The position numbers were made by a program, and so were the translations under genes. From PWND01 sp964601515 (GTDB lineage: Bacteria > Bacteroidota > Bacteroidia > Bacteroidales > UBA7960), in the NCBI GenBank assembly GCA_964601515.1, contig CAZRNU010000093.1, positions 1 to 11,569 of the forward strand: a stretch of DNA of 11,569 nucleotides, written 5' to 3'. The notes beneath the pieces are model-generated. The model was not told the DNA's origin. It searched no databases and worked only from the letters and a program-made list of their open reading frames with translations. Positions 4,983 through 11,569 of the stretch are shown here, piece after piece (position 1 is the stretch's first letter; each line of letters begins with the position of its first letter).

Positions 4983-6170
4983 CTTCAGCATCTCAACAGC
5001 TTTCTCCAGAGAATAGTACTTATTTGCAACAGTTTCAAAATCTTGGGGATTGAAATTGGTAGTAGTTATATAAGCCAGTGCTTTTTCAAATTCCGTTTCG
5101 GAGAAGTCTTTAACTGCAATTCCGGTATCTTTCTCAATTACAATACTTTCCAAGTCGCCAACATTGGTGTTGGTTATTACAGGTATTTGCATTCCAAGAA
5201 GTTCTCCGTGTTTTGTGGGTGATGATCCTTGTATGCTGAATGAGGTTTCAAAAAACATTACGGAATAATCAACCGCCGACAAATAGGAGGGAAGCTCATC
5301 GCGGGAAATGAACTTGCAGATGACTTCATTTTTATCTAAACCCAAAGCATCTGCTACATTTTTAATGTATTCGTGGCTATGTTCCGGACTGAAAAAGGCC
5401 ATTCTGAATTCGGGCATTTTAGTTTTACAGTATTTATAAAACTGAAGCATTTCATCGGTTAGATAGCACGAACCTGTAGAGCCCATATACATTAGTAGTC
5501 TGTTGTCGGGCTTTAAACCAAGTTTTTGCCTGTATTCTTCTCTGACTTCCTTAGCTTGTTTTTTAAAAAAATCCAGATCTGCAGCGCAAGGAATAACTGT
5601 TATTTTGTGGGGAGAAACATTAAAGTCGGAAATCAAAATGTCTTTTGCTTTGTGAGTAAGTGTAATAATGTGTTCCGATTTTTTTAGAAGTTGCTTCTCT
5701 TTTGATTTAAAGTATTTATAAAGAAAACGGTAAACAGGGTTTTTAACATTCCACATATGTCTGTCAACCCTTTCATCAGCCCAAAATCCACGCATATCAA
5801 AAACAAATGGGATTTTGAATTTGGCAGATAATGCCATGCCTGTAATAGCGGCAGGATAGCTGCGGCAGTGAATAATATTAATTTTTTCTTTTTTGATAAT
5901 TTGCCTGGCTGTCGACTTTACTTCTTTTTGCATAAGCCATGAGCTTATAATAGGAGGTTTGTTGCGATATTTTACAACATGCCATTTTATGCCCGATTTA
6001 TTCAGTATTTCATCAATAGTAAATTTATTTTTTTGAAAAGCATCTTCCTTCTCACATGCCAAGATGTGGATATTGTAATCTCCGGAAAGTCCCTGAAGAT
6101 AGGGTATTATCTGCGACCTCCCTAAAGGATCTGTAAGCCCGTCGTTTGTTATGTATAATATGTTAGTCAT
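4959..6170 (-). CDS. Glycosyltransferase, GT4-like (GT-B fold)
   Basis: This 403-residue protein is predicted to be a cytoplasmic glycosyltransferase adding one sugar to a lipid-linked polysaccharide repeat unit. The N-terminal domain has a Rossmann-type strand, NILYITNDG (3-11), a GRSQ motif (17-20) and the acceptor-side segment DMRGFWADE (125-133). The linker strand TVIPCAADLDFF (191-202) and the donor-side segment SSPTKHGELLGMQIPVI (316-332) are typical of the GT4 donor nucleotide site, with KHGE in place of the more usual E-x7-E start. Donor and acceptor sugars cannot be predicted. The gene is bracketed by heptad arrays: the base after its start codon on the plus strand begins one array, and its stop lies in another, so its last few residues (VLSPES) are read from heptads. 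I see no -7 box at its start; it may be transcribed from upstream. Confidence 0.9.
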   Translation of the reverse strand: MTNILYITNDGLTDPLGRSQIIPYLQGLSGDYNIHILACEKEDAFQKNKFTIDEILNKSGIKWHVVKYRNKPPIISSWLMQKEVKSTARQIIKKEKINIIHCRSYPAAITGMALSAKFKIPFVFDMRGFWADERVDRHMWNVKNPVYRFLYKYFKSKEKQLLKKSEHIITLTHKAKDILISDFNVSPHKITVIPCAADLDFFKKQAKEVREEYRQKLGLKPDNRLLMYMGSTGSCYLTDEMLQFYKYCKTKMPEFRMAFFSPEHSHEYIKNVADALGLDKNEVICKFISRDELPSYLSAVDYSVMFFETSFSIQGSSPTKHGELLGMQIPVITNTNVGDLESIVIEKDTGIAVKDFSETEFEKALAYITTTNFNPQDFETVANKYYSLEKAVEMLKRVLSPES

Positions 6171-6276
6171 AAGTAGTAAGTCCTGAGTCCTGAGTCCTGA
6201 GTCCTAAGTCCTGAGTCCTGAGTCCTGAGTCCTAAGTCGTTTCACAATCTATACAATCTGCACAATCCATCCAATC
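6171..6276. repeat. Heptads TCCTGAG (about 10 units) followed by four 9-bp CAATC units
   Basis: The G of the core is at 6173, 6180, 6187 and so on to 6236, a perfect 7-bp period beginning right beside the glycosyltransferase start codon. From 6181 the pattern is three TCCTGAG plus one TCCTAAG, given twice, so two identical 28-bp super-units (6181-6208, 6209-6236). CAATC then starts at 6245, 6254, 6263 and 6272. The glycosyltransferase ribosome-binding region therefore lies wholly in repeat DNA. Confidence 0.92.
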
Positions 6277-6278
6277 TT

Positions 6279-6322
6279 CCTGTCACCTTTTCCTGTCACG
6301 TTTCTGTCACCTTTCTGTCACC
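6279..6322. repeat. 11-bp tandem repeat CTGTCACnTTT, 4 units
   Basis: CTGTCAC starts at 6280, 6293, 6304 and 6315, a spacing of 13, 11 and 11 bases. It is the same repeat type as 300-345 and again follows a 9-bp CAATC array. Confidence 0.8.
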
Positions 6323-6329
6323 CTTCCCT

Positions 6330-6352
6330 GTGGCTTCGAGTGCCTCAGCCAC
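6330..6352. repeat. Hairpin GTGGCT/AGCCAC, copy 2
   Basis: Arm GTGGCT (6330-6335) pairs with AGCCAC (6347-6352) around TCGAGTGCCTC. The arms are identical to those at 4908-4930 and the loop differs at three positions. Like the first copy it sits just before an ACT/AAC-core heptad block. Confidence 0.7.
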
Positions 6353-6364
6353 CGCCCTTCGCCC

Positions 6365-6530
6365 TCAACTTTTAACTTTTAGTTTTTAACTTTTANNNNN
6401 NNNNNNNNNNNNNNNNNNNNNNNNNNNNNNNNNNNNNNNNNNNNNNNNNNNNNNNNNNNNNNNNNNNNNNNNNNNNNNNNNNNNNNNNNNNNNNNTTTTA
6501 ACTTTTAGTTTTTAACTTTTAACTTTTAAC
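6365..6530. repeat. Heptads TTTTAAC/TTTTAGT interrupted by the assembly gap
   Basis: On both sides of the N run the sequence is TTTTAAC with an occasional TTTTAGT in 7-bp phase (core positions 6369, 6376, 6383, 6390 and 6502, 6509, 6516, 6523, 6530). It is the inverse of the block at 3194-3270. The block ends at the base before the polymerase stop codon (6531-6533). On the coding strand the unit GTTAAAA holds TAA. Confidence 0.9.
6396..6495. other. Assembly gap, 100 N
   Basis: The run is exactly 100 N, a common placeholder for a gap of unknown size. Matching heptads on both edges suggest the assembler stopped in one long tandem array whose real copy number is unknown. Confidence 0.95.
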
Positions 6531-7886
6531 TTACTCCACTTCCTTTACTTTATAAAAAATAATTACAAATGCTGTTACAAAGAACGGTATTAGTGGAATT
6601 TTTAATCTTACAAGAGCTCCGAAGTTTGCGGATGATATACCTACTGCAAAAGCAAAGATAAAAGCAAACAAAAGAGAAAAAACAATAAATGGTTCGTTTG
6701 TAACTGTTCTGAAAAATTTCACGGGACCTCTGATTAGAAAAATGTATAATACAAATGCCAGCAGTAGAAAATTTTCTATTGCAGATGCAAGAATAAAAAC
6801 AGTACCTGATTCCCAAATAAAAGGTCTGAACAGTCCTGCTAATACTGCCATAGGTGTTTTCGACAAGAAATTGCTTATGGTACCGTCAAATTCGCCCAGG
6901 CTATAAAAATGTTGTCCGTATTGTTCGTGTCTTAAATGATCTTCGTATGTGATAATAGCTTTCTGAATTATACCTTCAACACTTCCATAGGCGCCCAGAC
7001 TTTCTGAAAAAAGCGACATTCCGGAGATTCCAAGAAAAAGGAAGAAAGCCAATATTATAGGAGCAACAATATATTTCAGCACTCTATTGTCTATTCTTTT
7101 TATATAATACCAGGCAGCCCAAATTGCTATAGCCGGCACAAGAGCAACGATAATATATGGCTTTATTTGTATCATAAAGTATATAGAAACAGAAGCTATT
7201 ATAATATTTGGGATTGTTGATTTTTTTTGCACAATACCAAAATACGCCGAATACAAAAACCAAGACATTAGAGATAGTGTAATTGTGTCTTTTAAAATTC
7301 CTGAACCCCAGAATAATACTGAAGGGAAGAATAATAGTGGGAAAACCATTTTGTTTGTCAGATTTTTATAAAAATGGCTGAACAGAAGAAATAGTTTCCA
7401 AAATCCTATATAAAAAACCCACGCAAATAGAATTGAGGTTGTGAAGTAATTTTTAAATCCCAGAAAAGTAAAAACTGTAGTTATTCTGATAACTAGAAAT
7501 GCAGCAGAATCGTGAAGATAATCCGGATATCCTGTTTGGGCAGTAAAATAGCTCAAATTCTCTATTCCGATATTTCCGGCCATCAGTCTGAAAAATGCCT
7601 GAACATCAACGAAAAACAGATTTACCATTGCTTCGGAACTGATATAATATGCTGTTGTATCTCCTCCGGGATAGTAAAGAGTGTAAACCAGACAAAGGCC
7701 TATGGCTCCCACAATGCTGCCAAATAATCCATATACATAAAACTTGTATGCAGGATTTTTTTCAATATTACGGTTTTTAATGTAATGAGAAATCAGGAAT
7801 ATTAAGATAAGGTAGAAAAGGATAGCAGCCAGATCATACAGGTCGGGCAGTAGCGACTGATTCCATATATCATTGTATTCTGTCAT
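6531..7886 (-). CDS. Multi-spanning membrane protein, candidate Wzy/EpsG-like polysaccharide polymerase
   Basis: This 451-residue inner-membrane protein has about ten hydrophobic segments spread over its length. Conserved-looking polar motifs are YYPGGDT (71-77) after an early helix, WGSGILKDT (193-201), and an arginine/lysine-proline segment, ALVRLKIPLIPF (424-435), before the last helix. A large non-membrane stretch lies at about 292-345. This layout resembles the Wzy and EpsG families, which join repeat units in the periplasm, and the gene is located between an amidotransferase and a glycosyltransferase, as such genes often are. Family membership is inferred, since these proteins diverge too far for certainty; a flippase or another transporter is less likely given the motifs. 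The start ATG overlaps the upstream gene by the four bases ATGA, so the two are almost certainly cotranscribed and translationally coupled. Confidence 0.75.
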   Translation of the reverse strand: MTEYNDIWNQSLLPDLYDLAAILFYLILIFLISHYIKNRNIEKNPAYKFYVYGLFGSIVGAIGLCLVYTLYYPGGDTTAYYISSEAMVNLFFVDVQAFFRLMAGNIGIENLSYFTAQTGYPDYLHDSAAFLVIRITTVFTFLGFKNYFTTSILFAWVFYIGFWKLFLLFSHFYKNLTNKMVFPLLFFPSVLFWGSGILKDTITLSLMSWFLYSAYFGIVQKKSTIPNIIIASVSIYFMIQIKPYIIVALVPAIAIWAAWYYIKRIDNRVLKYIVAPIILAFFLFLGISGMSLFSESLGAYGSVEGIIQKAIITYEDHLRHEQYGQHFYSLGEFDGTISNFLSKTPMAVLAGLFRPFIWESGTVFILASAIENFLLLAFVLYIFLIRGPVKFFRTVTNEPFIVFSLLFAFIFAFAVGISSANFGALVRLKIPLIPFFVTAFVIIFYKVKEVE

Positions 7887-9748
7887 TTACCTTCTTTTTC
7901 TAACCACATATTAATTACAATAATCTGCCAAAGACGATTATAAAGATAATCGTGATTTTTGTTATAAAACTTATTTTTTAAATCCTCAACAATATGTCCT
8001 TCAAAAACACTGTGTTTCTTTATCAAATCACTGCTAAGCCAATCGTTTGAAAAACTGAAAAGCTCATCTTTCATCCATTTGCCAAGCGGGATAGAGAATC
8101 CCCACTTAGGGCGGTTAAAATACTCTTCAGGCACATACTCAAATAATAGTTTTTTAAGCAGATATTTAGAAGTGTTGTTTTTTAATTTGAGATTTTCATC
8201 AAGATTAAGAGCAAACTCAACAAGTCTGTAGTCGAGCAATGGCACTCTGGTTTCAAGTCCGAATTTCATAGAAGCTCTGTCAACTTTCACCAAAAGATCA
8301 TCCGGCAGATAATATAGAAGGTCAAACATTGCCTGCTGTTCTTTTGGAGAAAGCTTCCTTGCAACATTTGTGAAACCCTCATTTAATTCAAATTCGGAAT
8401 AAAGGTTTTTTGTTAAAAGCTGCTTTAACTCTTTTCTTGCAAAGAAATATTGTTCCTGAGAAAAGATATGACTTTTTATAATTTCCCCTGATGGTGCATC
8501 TATAAGATGAGAAACTCTTTTCTTTCTTGAGTCACCTGTTTTCAGTAAAAAAGAAAGAGGTTTTTTCGCCATTTTGAATAATGGGTTGTTGAGTTTTTCA
8601 GCCCAAGTATATGCTCCATACCCCATAAAAAGTTCATCGCCTCCATCACCGGAAAGTGTCATAGTAACATGTTGTCGGGCAAGTTTAGACACAAGTAATG
8701 TCGGTAAAGCAGAAGAATCTGCAAAGGGCTCATCGTAAATGCTCATTAGGTCCGGAATCCAATCTAGAGCTTGATTTTGAGTAACTTCAAATTCGTGATG
8801 ATTTGTTTTAAGAAAATCTGCTACTTTTTTTGCATAAACGGCTTCATTATACTTGCTGTCGCTAAATGCAATGCTGAAAGTATTAACCGGGCTTGAAGAA
8901 ACTTTCTGAGCTACGGCTGTAACGAGGCTGGAATCAATTCCTCCACTTAAAAATGTTCCAAATGGAACATCCGATATAAGGCATTGGCTAACTGAATCTT
9001 CAACAATTTCTCTTAGTTTATTTAGGGCAATGTTCTCATCGGAAATTAAATCACTTTCAATTTTTTCTTTTGCACTCCACCATTGGTAGATGTTAAATTC
9101 ATTCTCGGAATAAGAACCTGCAAATCCGGGTTGAAGTTTTTTAATTTCATTATAAATAGTATCTGGAGCAGGAATATATCCAAGATGCAGAAATTCATTT
9201 ATTGCAGTTTTGTTTATGGTAAGGCTTTTTCTGATTGTTTTGTTTTTCGACAAAGCTTTCAACTCTGAAGAAAATGCGAAATAATTATCATTCTTTATCC
9301 AGTACAATGGCTTTATCCCAACTCTGTCTCTGAATAAATGTAGTTGTTTTGTTTCCTTATCATAGATTGCTATTGCAAACATTCCATTAAGCTTGTTTAC
9401 AAAGTCTTTGCCCCACAAAACAAAGGCATGCAATACAATTTCAGTGTCTGAAGTGCTTACAGGCTTGAAATCAGGGTCTTTTATTTTTATTTCGGATAGA
9501 ATCTCTTTAAAATTATAAACTTCACCATTATAAATCATAATAAACCTTCGGCAATGCGAAAGCATTGGTTGGTTTGCATTTGCGCTAAGGTCGATGATTT
9601 TTAGTCTTTGATGAGCCAGTCCTGCAAAGTTGTCAAAAAACAAATCTGAATGGTCGGGGCCTCTGTGACTTTGACAATTGTTAAACTCATGAAGGTCGTT
9701 AATATCCAGTTGCCCATTATCACAAATGAAACCGCTTATTCCGCACAT
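7883..9748 (-). CDS. asnB: Asparagine synthase (glutamine-hydrolysing)-like amidotransferase
   Basis: This 621-residue two-domain amidotransferase has an N-terminal class II glutaminase with the nucleophile C2 right after the initiator Met, the substrate-binding segments HQRLKIID (46-53), YNGEVYN (73-79) and STSDTE (98-103). The C-terminal synthetase domain has the PP-loop LSGGIDSS (267-274) and SGDGGDELF (366-374). Asparagine synthesis from aspartate, ATP and glutamine is the default reaction, but in polysaccharide loci AsnB-like proteins are often thought to amidate uronic acids or other cell-surface precursors. The 4-base overlap with the polymerase-like gene favours such a pathway role here. 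The start is fixed by the catalytic Cys2 (MCGISGF). It is a full-length member of the family with no visible loss of key residues. Its substrate is not decided by the sequence. Confidence 0.9.
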   Translation of the reverse strand: MCGISGFICDNGQLDINDLHEFNNCQSHRGPDHSDLFFDNFAGLAHQRLKIIDLSANANQPMLSHCRRFIMIYNGEVYNFKEILSEIKIKDPDFKPVSTSDTEIVLHAFVLWGKDFVNKLNGMFAIAIYDKETKQLHLFRDRVGIKPLYWIKNDNYFAFSSELKALSKNKTIRKSLTINKTAINEFLHLGYIPAPDTIYNEIKKLQPGFAGSYSENEFNIYQWWSAKEKIESDLISDENIALNKLREIVEDSVSQCLISDVPFGTFLSGGIDSSLVTAVAQKVSSSPVNTFSIAFSDSKYNEAVYAKKVADFLKTNHHEFEVTQNQALDWIPDLMSIYDEPFADSSALPTLLVSKLARQHVTMTLSGDGGDELFMGYGAYTWAEKLNNPLFKMAKKPLSFLLKTGDSRKKRVSHLIDAPSGEIIKSHIFSQEQYFFARKELKQLLTKNLYSEFELNEGFTNVARKLSPKEQQAMFDLLYYLPDDLLVKVDRASMKFGLETRVPLLDYRLVEFALNLDENLKLKNNTSKYLLKKLLFEYVPEEYFNRPKWGFSIPLGKWMKDELFSFSNDWLSSDLIKKHSVFEGHIVEDLKNKFYNKNHDYLYNRLWQIIVINMWLEKEGK

Positions 9749-9766
9749 TGAATTTTCAGACTTAGA

Positions 9767-9788
9767 TTTTTGATATAATCATCAAAAA
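9767..9788. promoter_or_regulatory. Perfect 8-bp inverted repeat upstream of asnB (candidate operator or leader hairpin)
   Basis: TTTTTGAT (9767-9774) and ATCAAAAA (9781-9788) are separated by six bases. The repeat overlaps the candidate -7 box of the asnB promoter and ends 18 bases before the start codon. It could bind a regulator, perhaps the neighbouring AraC-type protein, or form an AU-rich hairpin in the leader. Confidence 0.45.
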
Positions 9789-9810
9789 TACATTAAATCT
9801 TAATTAACAA
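9783..9810 (-). promoter_or_regulatory. Candidate promoter of asnB and the downstream polysaccharide genes
   Basis: TTG (9810-9808), 17 bases, then TATTTTTG (9790-9783) matches the Bacteroidota -33/-7 pattern with a slightly short spacer. The asnB start codon is 34 bases downstream. It lies in the 75-base gap after the regulator gene. Confidence 0.4.
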
Positions 9811-9823
9811 TCTCAATTATTTG

Positions 9824-10948
9824 CTATTTTCTATAATGCTTCAGTGGAATTCCTTCAAAAGTTTGAAAAGCTCTGTAAAGTGAATTTAGGGAACCAAATC
9901 CAGCAAGTTCAACTATTTCGTCGTTTGATATATCCGGTTTTGCATCAATAAGTTCCTTTGCATACTCAACTCTATAATAGTTTACATGATTGCAGAAATT
10001 TCGGTTGTATTCCGAGTTAATGAGCTTTGAAACATAAGTTCTGTTAGAGCCAAGCATTTGGCAAACATCCCAAATCTTCAGGTCGGCATTTTTAAATATT
10101 TTTTCTTTAACAAAGAGTTTTTCCATGTTCGACTTTAAAGCGATAGCATGTAAAGCACTTTCAGACTCACCATTTCTCGCAGACAGTGGATCAGCAATCG
10201 GGGTATGAACTGTTATCTGATTGTTGCCAAGTAGTCCGATAAAAAATAGAAGTGTAGAAAAAACCAATGAAGGAAGAGCTAATGTCAAATTGCTGTCGGT
10301 AAAAGCTTCCCTTCCTGCAATAGCTACTAAAATGCTGGCAATTGATATTATACCAAGTGAAATATTAAAGAATTGGACCCATGAAAGGCTCATACTATCA
10401 GTGTTTGAGTAGAAATGTTCTACTTGCTGGCGGTTTTTTATAAGAAGTTTGAAGTTTAGAAACAGATATATAAAAATTTGAGTAATGAACACCACTCTTC
10501 CGATGTAGAAAACAGTCATCATAAATATTTGATTTCCTGTTGCATGATGTAGTCCCGGCAGAACTTCTCTGAAAAAATCAAGTTGTTCGTCTGCATTAAG
10601 CATTTGCAACCCGATTGTATGAAGAACAAATACTATCGTTGGTGGTAACAGATAAATAAAATGTTTGGTAAAAGAAAATTTATTATCAACAGTCAGCAAT
10701 CTGATATAAATATGATATAAAGGAAAAACCAACAGAGAAGCAAATGTATAAATGCTGTCTATATGGCGATAAATATGAGTTTGTCCGGAAAAGTAAAGAA
10801 AGTGAGAAAAGTAAACAATAAAAGCAATGCCCATAAACTTTCCTAGAAAAGCTTTTGGTGCTCCTTTGTTCTCTGAATAGAAGCTGAGAACAACAGCCCA
10901 AAACAGAGTTACATAAACCGGATTAAGTAATAATATTAATTTTAACAT
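9824..10948 (-). CDS. Membrane-bound AraC-family transcriptional regulator
   Basis: This 374-residue protein has about seven hydrophobic segments in its first 245 residues (roughly 5-23, 34-54, 65-86, 96-113, 141-168, 192-212 and 222-241), a linker, and a C-terminal AraC-type DNA-binding domain. Two helix-turn-helix units are visible: LKIWDVCQMLGSNRTYVSKLI (290-310, the first leucine at 290) and the segment around NDEIVELAGFGSLNSLYRAF (342-361). The final FQTFEGIPLKHYRK matches the usual AraC end. Such proteins are common in Bacteroidota and are thought to sense a signal at or in the membrane, but the ligand is unknown. It ends 75 bases before asnB on the same strand, so it is a candidate regulator of the polysaccharide genes. 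I found no TAnnTTTG box in the 122 bases before its start. Confidence 0.88.
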   Translation of the reverse strand: MLKLILLLNPVYVTLFWAVVLSFYSENKGAPKAFLGKFMGIAFIVYFSHFLYFSGQTHIYRHIDSIYTFASLLVFPLYHIYIRLLTVDNKFSFTKHFIYLLPPTIVFVLHTIGLQMLNADEQLDFFREVLPGLHHATGNQIFMMTVFYIGRVVFITQIFIYLFLNFKLLIKNRQQVEHFYSNTDSMSLSWVQFFNISLGIISIASILVAIAGREAFTDSNLTLALPSLVFSTLLFFIGLLGNNQITVHTPIADPLSARNGESESALHAIALKSNMEKLFVKEKIFKNADLKIWDVCQMLGSNRTYVSKLINSEYNRNFCNHVNYYRVEYAKELIDAKPDISNDEIVELAGFGSLNSLYRAFQTFEGIPLKHYRK

Positions 10949-10998
10949 GCCTAAAAAGCAATAATTAGATTTCCCGCCGTAAAATTACTAAATCAAGC

Positions 10999-11019
10999 AA
11001 TTATCATATCAGTATAATT
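10999..11019. repeat. AT-rich inverted repeat upstream of the AraC-type gene
   Basis: AATTAT (10999-11004) and ATAATT (11014-11019) are separated by nine bases in the 122-base gap before the regulator gene. This may be an operator, but AT-rich DNA produces such repeats by chance, and nothing else supports it. Confidence 0.25.
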
Positions 11020-11070
11020 ACTTAATTAATGTGAAAAACGATACTTTACTTCCAATTGTAATTGATAAAA

Positions 11071-11569
11071 TTAAGACAAAATGATTTTTTTCACATGTCG
11101 CTGCTGTAAATTCGAAACAACAACAATGATAATTTTTGAGTTAAAGCTAATAGGAATATGGGTAGAAATTTGTGGTAAAAACTTATGAGAATAAAGTTTT
11201 TGACCGGAAAAATTGTAAATCTCAACATTAAATTCATTCTGAGGTAATTTTTTCCAGTCAATTACAAGATTATTGTCTTTAATATATATATCGGGTGATA
11301 CACCAATAATATCTTGTTCAATAACATTCACATTTCCGCCATAACCACAAACTTCAAGAATTTCATTTATGTTGCCGGAATAATGGTTAATTTCACCTTC
11401 ATAATAAACATTATTAGAAGGTTTAAATCTTACATATAAAGTGTGCAGGTCGAAATCGTCATCGGGAGTAAAATATGTAAAAAACGAAAAATTTTGTCCG
11501 TCTGCTGATATTTCAAAAGGTGGCTGAGATTCAATGATTAGGTGAGTTTGGAGGAACATGCCTATAATG
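11071..11569 (-). CDS. C-terminal part of a secreted/surface protein with a T9SS-like sorting domain (5' end outside window)
   Basis: The reading frame is open to the right edge, so the Met at 11559 is probably internal and the gene is longer. The visible first part (FEISADGQNFSFF, then LYVRFKPS and YYEGEINHYSGN) resembles the Ig-like repeat domain of Bacteroidota surface proteins that usually reads FEIS.DG..F then VYVRF.P then Y.G.I.H.SG. The last 70 or so residues resemble a type A T9SS sorting domain: a strand with LVIDW, then VEIYNFSGQKLYSH, then a strand rich in I and V, ending in KKIILS. It is less well conserved than usual, with no clear NP turn. The protein would cross the outer membrane by T9SS. 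No link with the polysaccharide genes is evident. Confidence 0.75.
   Translation of the reverse strand, partial: IIGMFLQTHLIIESQPPFEISADGQNFSFFTYFTPDDDFDLHTLYVRFKPSNNVYYEGEINHYSGNINEILEVCGYGGNVNVIEQDIIGVSPDIYIKDNNLVIDWKKLPQNEFNVEIYNFSGQKLYSHKFLPQISTHIPISFNSKIIIVVVSNLQQRHVKKIILS

Noticed and set aside
245..6276. CRISPR array from the regular CAATC repeats
   Set aside because: The period is 9 bases with 4-base variable parts, far too short for repeats and spacers, and no cas gene is nearby.
4908..6352. Classical rho-independent terminators at the GTGGCT/AGCCAC hairpins
   Set aside because: No run of T follows the hairpin on either strand, so I list them as hairpins and leave termination as one possibility.
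6531..6816. 88-codon frame within the polymerase-like gene
   Set aside because: It overlaps the well-supported 451-residue membrane protein in another frame, with a translation rich in Cys, Ile and Phe and no family resemblance.

Overview
The window looks like a low-GC Bacteroidota chromosome segment. Four things point there: a type IX secretion (T9SS) style C-terminal domain at the right edge, a seven-helix membrane-bound AraC-type regulator, TAnnTTTG -7 promoter boxes in front of several genes, and a DUF4143-type AAA ATPase. The order or genus cannot be resolved from the sequence alone. Every convincing gene is on the minus strand, so transcription runs from high to low coordinates.

Layout in transcription order: the 3' end of a surface protein with a T9SS-like tail (11569-11071, cut by the window edge); a membrane-bound AraC-type regulator (10948-9824); a glutamine-dependent asparagine-synthase-like amidotransferase (9748-7883), overlapping by 4 bases a multi-spanning Wzy/EpsG-like candidate polysaccharide polymerase (7886-6531); a GT4-type glycosyltransferase (6170-4959); then a three-gene sugar-amidation module made of a HisH-type glutaminase (4780-4142), a HisF2/AglZ-type partner (4064-3303) and an N-acetyl sugar amidotransferase of the WbpG/WbuX type (3117-1996); and finally an unrelated AAA/DUF4143 ATPase (1541-354). 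The middle genes form part of a surface polysaccharide (O-antigen or capsule) locus. HisH should release ammonia from glutamine, HisF2 should conduct it, and the WbpG-like enzyme should use it with ATP to turn an N-acetyl group on a nucleotide sugar into an acetamidino group. The glycosyltransferase and polymerase would then assemble the repeat unit.

The most unusual content is between the genes. From position 1 to about 6530 nearly every intergenic gap is built from the same modules in the same order: 7-bp tandem repeats with an AGT core, 9-bp CAATCnnnn repeats, 11-bp CTGTmAC repeats, a hairpin, and 7-bp repeats with the opposite ACT/AAC core. The blocks run up to or into the stop codons of the flanking genes. 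Two of the gaps also share long direct repeats that flank the ATPase gene, and small hairpins whose arms vary in a compensated way around a constant loop. The three amidation genes each have a near-identical promoter-like motif at the edge of these repeats. A 100-N assembly gap (6396-6495) lies inside one heptad block. To the right of 6531 the gaps are short and lack these repeats.
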